A model generated the notes under the pieces. The model saw only the letters and a list, made by a program, of their open reading frames with translations. It made no database searches and was not told the origin of the DNA. A stretch of 45,278 nucleotides of DNA, from the NCBI GenBank assembly GCA_021772155.1, contig JADYXS010000304.1, forward strand, positions 1 through 45,278, written 5' to 3'. Both the position numbers and the translations under genes were made by a program. Position 1 is the stretch's first letter. Every line of letters starts with the position of its first letter. This document shows, one piece after another, positions 1 through 8,122 of the stretch. The DNA comes from Candidatus Obscuribacter sp. (GTDB lineage Bacteria > Cyanobacteriota > Vampirovibrionia > Obscuribacterales > Obscuribacteraceae).

Positions 1-1161
1 ACCGAAAACGTGACCGCCAAGTGTATTGAATTCCTCGTCTTCAATATCTAAATTCAATTGTTCGTTGGCTTCATAAAGAGGAATTCGAGCATCGAGCAGT
101 ACCGAACCATCCGGTTGCACTTGAATATATTCTTCGACGATTTCGTGTTCATCAGCGATGTCGCCGACGAGCTCTTCGATCAAGTCTTCTATCGTTACCA
201 TGCCGCGCGTGCCACCATACTCATCTACGACAATTGCCATATGAGTCTTGGTCTTCTTGAATTCGGTCAGCAGATCGCCGGCATCTTTATTTTCCGGAAC
301 AATTAGTATCTTCCTGGCCAGCTCACGAACTTGAGCTGCACCTTTTTGCTCCACTACTGCGCGCAGGGCGTCGCGAATATGAGCGGCACCAAAAATGCTA
401 TCGATATCTTCTTCGTAAACGGGCAATCGAGAATGCCCGTGTTTCAGCGCCAGGTCCACGAATTCGTTGATTGTGGCATTAGCAGCGACGCAGACCATAT
501 CGGTGCGCGGAGTCATGATTTGGCTGGCAATAGTGTCGGAGAAATCAAAGACGCTGTGTAGCATCTCTTCTTCTTTCTCTTCAAGCACGCCTTGTTCATG
601 GCTTGCTGAAACTAACATTCGCAGCTCTTCGCCACTGTGCACATAGTGCCTGCGCGGCGGCGCTTGAATTTTGCAGAGGCGAAAAACTAAACTTGTAAAT
701 CCATTAAGCACCCAGAGAAACGGTGCTGTCAGTTTGCACCATAAGCGCATCGGCCAGACAAGAGCGAACAACACCAACTCAGCCCGTTCGAGTGTATAAA
801 CTTTGGGCACCAATTCGCCAAACACTGTTTGAAAGAAGGCGGTGATGGAAAAGGCCATCACATACGAGAATGCCCGGGCTATCGGCAGGGCCTCAGCCGG
901 AAGGATTCCTAAATGCGCAATAGTTTGAGCCATTTCGTCGGCAAAAGTCGCTTCACCGGTGGCGCCTAAGGCCAAGGTCGCCAAAGTTATGCCGAGCTGA
1001 CAGGCTGAAACGAATCGCTCCGGATTCTCAAGCTCTTCTTGGACAATTTTCGCCGTCTTGTCGCCTTCTTCTACGAGCTGGTCAACGCGCGTGCGGCGAA
1101 TCCGAGCTAGACCCATCTCCGCCGCGACGAAAAACGCGTTGAAGAAAATGAGAACAATCAT
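1..1161 (-). CDS. CNNM/CBS-domain hemolysin-like membrane protein (partial)
   Basis: The reading frame is open on the minus strand and runs off the start of the window, so the C-terminus is missing. Translated by eye, it opens with a hydrophobic segment followed by [14 protein letters not shown], the typical start of the CNNM (DUF21) membrane domain. More membrane segments follow, then two CBS-like stretches ([35 protein letters not shown]). The CorC_HlyC domain begins just before the edge (LGGHVFG). The family (YfjD/CorB/HlyC-CorC type) is linked to Mg2+ or Co2+ homeostasis at the inner membrane; the substrate here is inferred only. The first in-frame ATG at 1161 lacks a clear ribosome binding site and gives a short first membrane helix. 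An in-frame stop lies 13 codons upstream, so the true start may be a non-ATG codon in that gap. Confidence 0.88.
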   Translation of the reverse strand, partial: MIVLIFFNAFFVAAEMGLARIRRTRVDQLVEEGDKTAKIVQEELENPERFVSACQLGITLATLALGATGEATFADEMAQTIAHLGILPAEALPIARAFSYVMAFSITAFFQTVFGELVPKVYTLERAELVLFALVWPMRLWCKLTAPFLWVLNGFTSLVFRLCKIQAPPRRHYVHSGEELRMLVSASHEQGVLEEKEEEMLHSVFDFSDTIASQIMTPRTDMVCVAANATINEFVDLALKHGHSRLPVYEEDIDSIFGAAHIRDALRAVVEQKGAAQVRELARKILIVPENKDAGDLLTEFKKTKTHMAIVVDEYGGTRGMVTIEDLIEELVGDIADEHEIVEEYIQVQPDGSVLLDARIPLYEANEQLNLDIEDEEFNTLGGHVFG

Positions 1162-1613
1162 TAATGCTATGTGTGTTATGGCAGTATCAACGCCGCATCA
1201 GGCGGCGACTGGCTCCCTTGAACAGCTACTCACCATTGCAGCGCATGCCGAAGCAATGCGCTGGCCATGCCCGGCAAGGCTGTGACTGCCAAAAGCCGGA
1301 TAAAACTGGGCGCCTTCGATACCAAGCCCGCGGAGGCAACACCAATGAATGTTTTCGTTACTACTCTGAGGTTCGTCCATTTCGGAATATGAATATGTTC
1401 CAGCTGAGCCAGAATCCTCCAGAAATATCCTACCACACCATTTTCCGATTGCTGTTGCTGGTTTGCGTCTGACCCAGATTGTGACCCCCCAAAATAACTG
1501 ATTCGCAGATCGGTTATCAAGATATAATGCTGGGTTGCAGAGTTTGAGTCGAGCCTACATGGGATAATTTGTCCGGCTTTTGCTGAGCCGAAGTGCCTTC
1601 CGGGGAAGACTTG
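1162..1613. other. Non-coding region with a small hairpin and a -10-like box
   Basis: No convincing gene is seen in this 450-base stretch between divergent genes. A perfect 6-bp stem with a 5-base loop (CGCCGC/GCGGCG) lies at 1191-1207, just upstream of the CNNM gene start. A perfect TATAAT at 1523-1528 could be the -10 box for the plus-strand gene at 1614, but no good -35 box lies 16-18 bases upstream. Short overlapping open frames on both strands lack ribosome binding sites and protein-like composition. Confidence 0.4.
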
Positions 1614-2171
1614 ATGAACTTGTGCCTGCGCTATTATTTGACCAGTCTCTGTGTGCTGATGTCCGGCCTAGTCAGTATTGATGCGATGGCTGCCGAACCT
1701 GAAGCGCGCCCGCGGGAGAATTCCGGACGGCAGCTAGCAATTGTCATCCCTGGAATGGCGCATGTATCACCTGTTTCCGCATCACCGGTAGCGAAAGCGT
1801 CGCACTCGCGCACGAGTTCGACCCGGATCCATAATTTGCCCAGCTCGACGCGCTTAGATGGTCACGGCTTTAAAACTGGTGGACTGAGTCCAGCCCAGCT
1901 CAGCCCGGAAGTTAAACAGGCAATTGAAAAAGGCACGGTAGTGGCCAATGGGCTTTCGAAAATTGCCGTCCGCCGAGCTGGCGATGTGGCAACCTGGGTA
2001 GGCACTATGTGGCGCCAGTTCAACGAAGTGCCGGTGTTCAGTCCTTCTACCGAATTTTCGCCGCCGGAACCACCAACCAGTTCAATGCGACCGTTGTCAG
2101 AGCCGGTTAATCGAGATCGAACACTCTATTACACTTCTGAGCGGCGTTTGAAAACCGTGGTCGGGCAGTAG
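1614..2171 (+). CDS. Small exported protein of unknown function
   Basis: A protein of 185 aa with an N-terminal signal peptide: a hydrophobic stretch rich in Leu, Val and Ser ends near DAMAA, followed by the likely mature start at EPEARP. The ATG at 1614 is chosen over an in-frame GTG at 1593 because GGGGAAG at 1602-1608 is well placed before it and because it puts the signal sequence at the N-terminus. The mature part is low in complexity (Ser, Pro, Arg, Thr), and one short helical segment is centred on SPEVKQAIEKGTVVANGL. No family is recognised. It stands alone between divergent and convergent neighbours. It may act outside the cytoplasm, but nothing in it suggests an activity. Confidence 0.6.
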   Translation: MNLCLRYYLTSLCVLMSGLVSIDAMAAEPEARPRENSGRQLAIVIPGMAHVSPVSASPVAKASHSRTSSTRIHNLPSSTRLDGHGFKTGGLSPAQLSPEVKQAIEKGTVVANGLSKIAVRRAGDVATWVGTMWRQFNEVPVFSPSTEFSPPEPPTSSMRPLSEPVNRDRTLYYTSERRLKTVVGQ

Positions 2172-2318
2172 ATTCTCAGCTCGTTGCTCATTCATGGTCG
2201 TGGGAATGCAGTAAGCCGGCAGACTTTTGCTTGGCTGTCGCAACGCGAATGTAACTCCGATTAGTCTTCATTCTGGAAATGACCACAGAGACGAATTTTA
2301 GAGTTCTTGGTCGGATGC

Positions 2319-2336
2319 CCAACCGATATCGGTTGG
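2319..2336. repeat. 18-bp perfect palindrome, copy 1 (core AACCGATATCGGTT)
   Basis: A perfect inverted repeat without a spacer, CCAACC-GATATC-GGTTGG, lies in the 217-base gap between two convergently transcribed genes. The same 19 bases (2320-2338) recur at 9716-9734. The absence of a loop argues against a terminator and for a dimeric protein binding site. The core resembles LacI-type operators, which is inference only. Confidence 0.6.
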
Positions 2337-2388
2337 CTGGCTGCAGAAGTGGCTAAATCGGTGACCGGTGCACGCTTCCATGGTTTTA

Positions 2389-3132
2389 TCAAACGCGCGC
2401 TGTGAATTTTTCAGCCTCTTCTACGGAGCGCCATGCCTGGGCCATGAGGCTGATGCCGACTAACTGAGCGGCAAATAGAGTTGACGGCACAACGAACGCG
2501 CCGAGGATGGTCATGGTTGGAATGAGTACAGCAAAAAACTGGAGTTGAAAAGAAAGTATCCAGGCGGTGATTAGTCTGCCTGGGGCTTGCGCGATCCGGC
2601 GTAAAACCTTAACGATGGCAAAGCCTGAAAGAAGTTTCTCTTCGGCTGCAAAATTGAGCAACAGATATGAAGTAATCAGATGCGCCCCCATGACTATCGC
2701 GATAACTGACAGGAAAATCAGCCCGACGATGACGCCGACAGCGTTGGGATTCGTTGAATAGCTTGCCAGTAAGAATGACGATGTGATCATGATAATCGTA
2801 ATTGGGATCGCTGCCAGAATGGTCAGGCAAAACTGGATTGCGATCCAGTTCAACCCCGAAAAGAAGAGATCGCCCCATTCATTCCATTCAGGCAAGCGTC
2901 CATCGGGATCTTTTAGCCGCTGGCGGGCGCTACGAAGCAGAAACCCCACGATGACTGCAGCAAAAGCTAGCCCCACAGGTACAAAAAGAAACCGCTGTAC
3001 GTCCATCAATCCGACCAGAAGGCAAGCTGCACTTAGCACTCCACCCAGGCCCGTTTTGAACATCCAATCAGGGTCGCCGAAATAAGAGCGAACTGCAAGA
3101 TCGGCGTCAAGCGCTGCCGGCGATGGGTTCAT
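2389..3132 (-). CDS. DUF4013-family membrane protein
   Basis: A membrane protein of 247 aa. The N-terminal motif GDPDWMFKTGLGG is followed by two hydrophobic helices. A hydrophilic loop with LPEWNEWGDLFFSGL comes next, then about four more membrane segments. This order (DPDW, helices, LPEWxxWGDLF, helices) matches what is known of DUF4013. The function of the family is unknown. The ATG at 3132 overlaps the surE stop codon as ATGA (3129-3132), so translation is probably coupled to surE. A longer open frame upstream lies inside surE and is rejected. The C-terminus ends in a short soluble tail (WRSVEEAEKF). Confidence 0.8.
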   Translation of the reverse strand: MNPSPAALDADLAVRSYFGDPDWMFKTGLGGVLSAACLLVGLMDVQRFLFVPVGLAFAAVIVGFLLRSARQRLKDPDGRLPEWNEWGDLFFSGLNWIAIQFCLTILAAIPITIIMITSSFLLASYSTNPNAVGVIVGLIFLSVIAIVMGAHLITSYLLLNFAAEEKLLSGFAIVKVLRRIAQAPGRLITAWILSFQLQFFAVLIPTMTILGAFVVPSTLFAAQLVGISLMAQAWRSVEEAEKFTARV

Positions 3133-3977
3133 TTTGTGTCCTTGTTGACGATCTGTTGAGAATCTATTCTGCCACCAACTGGTACTTCTGGCGATCGCAA
3201 AATGTCCGACAGCTCCGACCACTGGTTCAATCTTTCCACCAGTTTAAAATCAGTCATGTTGAAGGTCACCGGAGTGATGGAAATCATGTTATGGCTGACG
3301 CACCAGGCATCGGTGTTTTCTTCTTCGCCTTCCTCAATGGCTTCACCGGCAAGCCAGTAATATACTTTGCCGCGTGGATCGACGCGCTTCTCGAAATAGT
3401 CGTTGTAAGCTCTGACTCCGAGTTTGGTTACTTGAGTACCCTTAATCTGTTCTGCCGGAACGTTCGGCACGTTAATGTTGATCAGAGTTTTGCCGGCCAT
3501 AAACTCTGCCTTCTTAATGATGCGCACAAATTTGCAGACGAACTCGGCCGCTGGATCATACAAACGATGCCCACTGCCGGCGCAGCTTACAGCGATACTG
3601 GGGATGTCGAGGAAAGCGCCTTCCATGGCAGCAGATACAGTTCCAGAGTAGAGAATTTCCCCTCCAAGGTTGGCACCGCTATTGATACCTGAAATGACGA
3701 AGTCAGGTGGATTGTCTTTTAGCAGGCAGCCGACAGCGAATTTAACGCAGTCGCTTGGCGTTCCGGTGGTCAGCCAGGCACCTTTAATGTTCGGACCAAG
3801 GTCAAGCTCTTCAACTCGCAACGGCTTGTGCAACGTCAGGGCATGACCGGTTGCGCTGCGCTCCCGATCTGGGGCACAGACGTAGACTTCAAAATCTGGT
3901 TCCTGCGCTAGTCGCTGGGCAAGCGTCTTGATGCCGCGTGCGCTGATCCCATCATCGTTGCTAACAAGAATTCTCAA
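3129..3977 (-). CDS. surE: 5'/3'-nucleotidase SurE
   Basis: SurE is a metal-dependent survival protein that removes phosphate from nucleoside monophosphates. The family signature RILVSNDDGI stands at the N-terminus and supplies the metal-binding DD pair. Further conserved blocks are CAPDRERSATGHALTL, GTPSDCVKF, VISGINSGANLGGEILYSGTVSAAMEGA and the C-terminal TPVTFNMTDF. The start is set at the TTG at 3977, which places LRILVSNDDG at the N-terminus as in the family and has GGAG 8 bases upstream; upstream ATGs would add about 34 unconserved residues. At 282 aa it is slightly longer than the usual 250-260 because of a hydrophilic tail. It is co-transcribed and translationally coupled with the DUF4013 gene. 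Confidence 0.95.
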   Translation of the reverse strand: MRILVSNDDGISARGIKTLAQRLAQEPDFEVYVCAPDRERSATGHALTLHKPLRVEELDLGPNIKGAWLTTGTPSDCVKFAVGCLLKDNPPDFVISGINSGANLGGEILYSGTVSAAMEGAFLDIPSIAVSCAGSGHRLYDPAAEFVCKFVRIIKKAEFMAGKTLININVPNVPAEQIKGTQVTKLGVRAYNDYFEKRVDPRGKVYYWLAGEAIEEGEEENTDAWCVSHNMISITPVTFNMTDFKLVERLNQWSELSDILRSPEVPVGGRIDSQQIVNKDTK

Positions 3978-4172
3978 TTGCGAATCTCCAATTTTGCCGG
4001 TTCTGCTGCTGCAGAGCCCCTGACACAAAAGCATTTTACACGCCGCTTGACTATCGATTGCCTCGTCGTAAAAGTTCAAGCTCAGTAGCCAGAGGTTGAA
4101 AGAAAGCTGTAAGCTCGGGGTGGTTGCGGATTTCGGCTCAAAACAGTAGGATGCAATCGTCTTCTATATGCT

Positions 4173-4200
4173 TTGGAAAGCTGTATCTGATGAGCATAAT
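4173..4200 (+). promoter_or_regulatory. Candidate sigma-70-type promoter for the Clp-N gene
   Basis: TTGGAA at 4173-4178 and CATAAT at 4195-4200 are separated by 16 bases, with 4/6 and 5/6 matches to the consensus boxes. The start codon of the next gene follows 18 bases after the -10 box, giving a very short leader with GAGGG at 4207-4211. No experimental support exists. Confidence 0.35.
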
Positions 4201-4217
4201 TTCACCGAGGGCGTTCA

Positions 4218-5306
4218 ATGTTTGAAAAGTTTGATGAGGCATCAAATGATGTTCTTGCCGCATCACGTCACGAGTGTCTGAGGTTGCGCTGCACAGGTGT
4301 TAAACCTGAGCATTTGTTGCTGGCCCTGACAAGAGATCCGTTCAATATCGCGGCCAAAGCGCTTGCCACCATGGGCGTAGTTTCCGACAACGTGCAAAGC
4401 GAAATCGAGCGCGCCATGAAAAGTACTGCCCGATTGGAGCCAGAGCCGTCAATCGGCATCTCGTCGATGATTCCCTACTCCAGCATAACCTTTGATGAAT
4501 CAGTCAAAAAGATATTTGACCGCTCCAACGATTTTCGTTTGTACTTTGGCCGAGACAAAGTAGCGCCAGAACATTTATTGCTTGCCCTGGTGGACCTTCA
4601 TGATGATGGAGCCATGCGCATCTTGGAAGAGCTGGGTTCCAATCTGACATTCCTGCGTCGGCAAGTTTTGAATCTCATCGCCCGCGAGGATTGTCTATCG
4701 CCGAACGCTCCGGCAGCCAAGTCTACGATCATCACTGGTATTGCCGAGATTGTTTGGCAGCAGCTGGAAGGCATCGCTTCGTTGCAGCGTCTGGTTGATA
4801 CTACCGCCAGTTCACAGCCCAAGTTGCCAGACCGCTCGGCAGTTGTGCTGATGGTGCTTCTTGCTTATTTGCCGGATTTCTTGATGACGCAAACAGCCTA
4901 CCAGCGGTATTTACTGGAAGAAACGCTGAAACTGCTGGTCAAGCGCACGGGACCGATTGAAAGGGAAGTTATTGCCACCATCGTCTCTGGTACTGCTCAA
5001 AATCTGCGAGCGGAATGCCGCTCAATTGTGGAGCATTTGTGGACGCAAGAATACCGCATGCTGAGTGTTCCGGACGAAGCAGAGCATGAAGAAATCGGTG
5101 GTATCATCGAAGACTTATGGTGGACATATAGCGAAGAAATAGCTCTGCATGACGTGTTCGATGAGGCTCTTGATGATCATCGCCGCAAACAAGTGCTGAA
5201 TCTGCAAAAACGTAAGCTCGAGATTTCGCTGCGATTGGGCAAGATTAAGTTGGCTCTCGAAGATGCTTTGAAGCGTTGTTTTCTTAAGCGCACAATGTCC
5301 GCTTAG
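4218..5306 (+). CDS. Stand-alone Clp N-domain protein without an ATPase module
   Basis: A protein of 362 aa. The first 150 residues hold two Clp-N repeats. Each has the hallmark PEHLLLAL (KPEHLLLALTRD near residue 31 and APEHLLLALVDL near 117), as in the adaptor- and substrate-binding N-domain of ClpA/ClpC. The AAA+ modules that follow in ClpC are absent: residues 160-362 are predicted all-helical, with no Walker motifs and no membrane segment. It ends in a charged helix (KLEISLRLGKIKLALEDALK). Stand-alone Clp-N proteins such as ClpS-like or ClpN-fold adaptors are known, so a role as adaptor or regulator of a ClpCP protease is possible but inferred. It has its own candidate promoter. GAGGG at 4207-4211 is the ribosome binding site. 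Confidence 0.8.
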   Translation: MFEKFDEASNDVLAASRHECLRLRCTGVKPEHLLLALTRDPFNIAAKALATMGVVSDNVQSEIERAMKSTARLEPEPSIGISSMIPYSSITFDESVKKIFDRSNDFRLYFGRDKVAPEHLLLALVDLHDDGAMRILEELGSNLTFLRRQVLNLIAREDCLSPNAPAAKSTIITGIAEIVWQQLEGIASLQRLVDTTASSQPKLPDRSAVVLMVLLAYLPDFLMTQTAYQRYLLEETLKLLVKRTGPIEREVIATIVSGTAQNLRAECRSIVEHLWTQEYRMLSVPDEAEHEEIGGIIEDLWWTYSEEIALHDVFDEALDDHRRKQVLNLQKRKLEISLRLGKIKLALEDALKRCFLKRTMSA

Positions 5307-5641
5307 AGTAAGGATGCATTTACGTTTTTTTGCTAGTCGTACTTTGATACTTGGATTCAGGCAGTGCGCTTTTTGCTAGCAGCGTCTGTTCTACTGCCGA
5401 TCACTTTGTGCCTTGGCGCGATCTTTCCAAGTGTGGTTCGAACCTGCACCACTGCATTGCAATGACGATGCCTACACGGTTCTGGCCCACGCTTTGGAGT
5501 AAGCTCCGGGGAGCACGGACGGCCTTAAGCTTATGCAAAAAACTAGCACGCAAAGGTAACGAGCAGGCCAGCTGCTCTTAATGGCATCAGTCATGGATTC
5601 CATTAGTGAATTCAGTCTTCGCTCGCCCAGTGAATGTCCAA
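5307..5641. other. Non-coding region between convergent genes
   Basis: No supported gene. The palindrome GGTTCGAACC at 5435-5444 with flanking complementarity (GCAGTG near 5361, CACTGC near 5450) recalls a tRNA T-arm and acceptor stem. No D-arm or anticodon arm can be folded, so a tRNA is not called. A small hairpin GAGCAG/CTGCTC (5561-5577, loop of 5) lies downstream of mqnE but lacks a strong T-run. Two short plus-strand open frames here have no ribosome binding site or protein-like composition. Confidence 0.35.
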
Positions 5642-6811
5642 CTACTTGGCTAAGGCTAGCTCCGGTTGCGACTCTAGTCCAATGTCGGCAATTCGACGAA
5701 TGTTGTACAAAGTATCGCGCTCAACCGGCTGATAGCCTGCCGATGCAATCAAATACTCCAGGTTTTCTTTCGCCAGTTGAAGCGGCGAGGTTGCTCCGGC
5801 AGCATGCGTAATCTTCTCTTCCTTGATGGTGCCGTCCATATCGTCGGCACCAAACGAGAAAGCTACTTGTGCAAGGTTTTCACCAAGTTGAATCCAATAC
5901 GCTTTGATGTGATCGAAGTTGTCCAGCACCAGTCGTGAGATCGCAATGTCTTTCAGTACGTCGTAACCGCTCGGTTCAGCTACTTCAGCTTCAGTAATGG
6001 TGGTGCCGTCGTAATAGCATTTCAATGGAATGAAGCAGAAAAAGCCGCCAGTTTTGTCTTGTTGTTCACGCAGCAACAGCAGATGATCTACTTTGTTTGC
6101 AACACTTTCGCCGATGCCAGTGAGCATGGTGGCATTGGTGCGCAATCCTAGTTCGTGGGCGATGCCGTGAATTTCTAGCCAGATTGGTGCTGGTGTCTTT
6201 TTTACAGCCATGCGCTCACGCACTTCTTCGTCGAAAATTTCCGCGCCGCCACCAGGCATAGAACCCAGACCGGCCGCTATCAATCTTTCCAGCGTTTCGC
6301 GATAGCTGATGCCCTCGAGGTTTGCCATGTATTCAATCTCTACAGCGGTCATCGCCTTCAAGTGGATCTGCGGAAATTCAGACTTAATTGCGCGGAAAAC
6401 TTCTTCGTAGTAGTTTATGTCGCAAGCCGGATTTAAGCCGCCGACCATGTGAATCTCATTAATGCCAGATTCGACGCCCTTGCGAGCTTCCTCTAGCACT
6501 TTGTCTACCGTCCACGTGTATGCCTTGCTTCGTTCTGTGGGATTGGCGTATGAGCAAAAGCGGCAGGTCTCAACGCAAAAATTTGTTGGATTGAGGTGCA
6601 TGTTGTGGATGTAGTAAACGTATTTTTCTTTGCCTGCACCGGCTTTGCGCTTACGAGCAAACTCACCGAGGGCACCGATCGTGACTAAGTCATTCGAATC
6701 ATAAAGTCTGATGGCATCTTGCCGATTCAGCCTGTCGCCATTTTTTACCTTCGCGGCGATGTCATGCAGAAGGTGTGAACTTTCCAGAGCCTTATCGAAC
6801 GCAATTGCCAC
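5642..6811 (-). CDS. mqnE: Aminofutalosine synthase MqnE (radical SAM)
   Basis: MqnE is the radical SAM enzyme of the futalosine route to menaquinone. It joins the enolpyruvyl benzoate from chorismate (via MqnA) to the S-adenosylmethionine-derived adenosyl group, giving aminofutalosine. The [4Fe-4S] motif is seen as CVETCRFCSYA (CxxxCxxC), preceded by NMHLNPTNF, which is typical of MqnE. Further conserved blocks are MVGGLNP, SMPGGGAEIF, HGIAHELGLRTNATML, GFFCFIPLKCYY and the C-terminal GADDMDGTI. The GTG at 6811 is preferred because AGGAG (6820-6824) lies 8 bases upstream; the TTG at 6817 would sit too close to it. The product is 389 aa. No other mqn gene is adjacent, so the pathway genes must be dispersed. 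MqnC is the main alternative, but the length and motifs favour MqnE. Confidence 0.92.
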   Translation of the reverse strand: MAIAFDKALESSHLLHDIAAKVKNGDRLNRQDAIRLYDSNDLVTIGALGEFARKRKAGAGKEKYVYYIHNMHLNPTNFCVETCRFCSYANPTERSKAYTWTVDKVLEEARKGVESGINEIHMVGGLNPACDINYYEEVFRAIKSEFPQIHLKAMTAVEIEYMANLEGISYRETLERLIAAGLGSMPGGGAEIFDEEVRERMAVKKTPAPIWLEIHGIAHELGLRTNATMLTGIGESVANKVDHLLLLREQQDKTGGFFCFIPLKCYYDGTTITEAEVAEPSGYDVLKDIAISRLVLDNFDHIKAYWIQLGENLAQVAFSFGADDMDGTIKEEKITHAAGATSPLQLAKENLEYLIASAGYQPVERDTLYNIRRIADIGLESQPELALAK

Positions 6812-6940
6812 CTTCAAGACTCCTTACAACGATCTGCTGCGCTTTCGCGCGAGAATCGTAGCACGCGCAGCTTTACAAGTTGCCATAGCATGACCCAATG
6901 TTGAGAATTCCCGGGCAGTTCTTAGCGGAATTTCAGGCTA

Positions 6941-8122
6941 TCAAACGATACTGCGTCGCTTTCCCGTTTCCTTGGGGCTAATTTTGACCCGTTGAACTCC
7001 CATCTCTACAAGATGCTTGGCCAGCAGCTCGAAGAATTTCGAGCGATCTTCGCCCCGCACAACCGCCATGTTATGAGCTTCAGCGACGCATACAGGGTAA
7101 CCGGCGCCCTTTTCGGCCTGCGCCAGTACAATTTGAAGAGTTCGGCTAAAAAGCATCGGATCATCGGCTAGCCACCGAGGGAACTCAAGGCGAGCAACTT
7201 CCTTGCCCACGTTCATATAAACAAAGCACCGTCGATGCTCATCGGGCAATGGCAGACCTTTACTAGAGCCGGAAGCCATGATCGGACCCCTTTCATGACG
7301 CTCGAGGCTTTCGTGGAGCACATTCCTATCCAGAGAAGGCCAAATGTCAGAGCAGGGAAATTCGTCTTCTTGGAGATGCCCGCACTTCGCTTCGCAGTTA
7401 CTTACAGCGTAGGGACAGCGCCATATTCGCAGCGCGTTAATCAAGTCAGAACTTCTGCTGTGTGAAATATAACCAATCAACGGAATGCGATTTCTCTTGA
7501 ATGAATCAAGCACCGGAATCAATCGGTCAAGGAAGTAACGCTGGTAAGTCTCAGACATTTTGTCCAGAGCCCATATTCCCAAGGAACCGTCGACGAATGA
7601 TACTACCGGCAGTGCGCGCTCTTGAGCTTGAAGCGACAGGTCGCGCAGCGAGGATAATTCTTTTAGTGTTCGCTCGAACGATACATATGATTCATCCACG
7701 TGCACGCGACGGCGGTCAATCAGCGGATATATGTCTTGGACTGTGTGGAAAAGCAATGGTGAAGAATCCAGCACTACTGGAGCTGTGGAACCGTAGGAAA
7801 TTATGGTTTGACCAAGGTTGATCAAGTAACAGCTGTACACCTCGTGCTGACTCGGCATAATCTGAGATCCGTCAACTGCAACTACTGTGTGAGGCTCTTT
7901 GACCATATCCACATGTATCCTGGTCCCAAAGTCTTCAATTGGCATAGCTAGTGGCCAGAACGTTAACTGCTCACTATCAATCAGCTTTGATTTAAAGGAA
8001 CTGCTATTGGCTTGCGCATCGACAAACACTTCCACCGCGGAAGTTGTGCGGTCACTGTTCTCGACGGCAACTTCAGGACCGAGCGTTTCAATCTGAGGCA
8101 TCAACTTGGCAAAATTAAGCAT
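6941..8122 (-). CDS. NurA-domain nuclease
   Basis: A protein of 393 aa with the NurA fold, a 5'-3' exo- and endonuclease that normally works with the HerA translocase in end resection. VVAVDGSQ (catalytic Asp84) opens the domain, SFVDGSLGIW follows with Asp178, and the C-terminal AEAHNMAVVRGEDRSKFFELL matches the last conserved block. An insertion carries four cysteines (C236, C243, C247, C257), a possible metal site. The ATG at 8122 overlaps the stop of the upstream gene by 8 bases, with AAGGAG 10 bases before it, so the two are co-translated. No HerA-like ATPase is encoded nearby; the only operon partner is the degenerate GGDEF/pseudokinase-like protein. The nuclease assignment is confident, but the role in repair or defence is inferred. 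Confidence 0.82.
   Translation of the reverse strand: MLNFAKLMPQIETLGPEVAVENSDRTTSAVEVFVDAQANSSSFKSKLIDSEQLTFWPLAMPIEDFGTRIHVDMVKEPHTVVAVDGSQIMPSQHEVYSCYLINLGQTIISYGSTAPVVLDSSPLLFHTVQDIYPLIDRRRVHVDESYVSFERTLKELSSLRDLSLQAQERALPVVSFVDGSLGIWALDKMSETYQRYFLDRLIPVLDSFKRNRIPLIGYISHSRSSDLINALRIWRCPYAVSNCEAKCGHLQEDEFPCSDIWPSLDRNVLHESLERHERGPIMASGSSKGLPLPDEHRRCFVYMNVGKEVARLEFPRWLADDPMLFSRTLQIVLAQAEKGAGYPVCVAEAHNMAVVRGEDRSKFFELLAKHLVEMGVQRVKISPKETGKRRSIV

Noticed and set aside
1230..1520. Overlapping short open frames upstream of the CNNM gene
   Set aside because: No ribosome binding site, odd composition, and no continuity with the CNNM reading frame.
5361..5456. tRNA-like element: GGTTCGAACC T-arm with GCAGTG/CACTGC acceptor-like pairing
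   Set aside because: No D-arm, no U8 and no 7-base anticodon loop with a proper stem could be folded in between; probably chance palindromes.
5351..5811. Two plus-strand frames of 76 codons near the mqnE 3' end
   Set aside because: One lies in a gap with no start signals and the other is antisense to mqnE.
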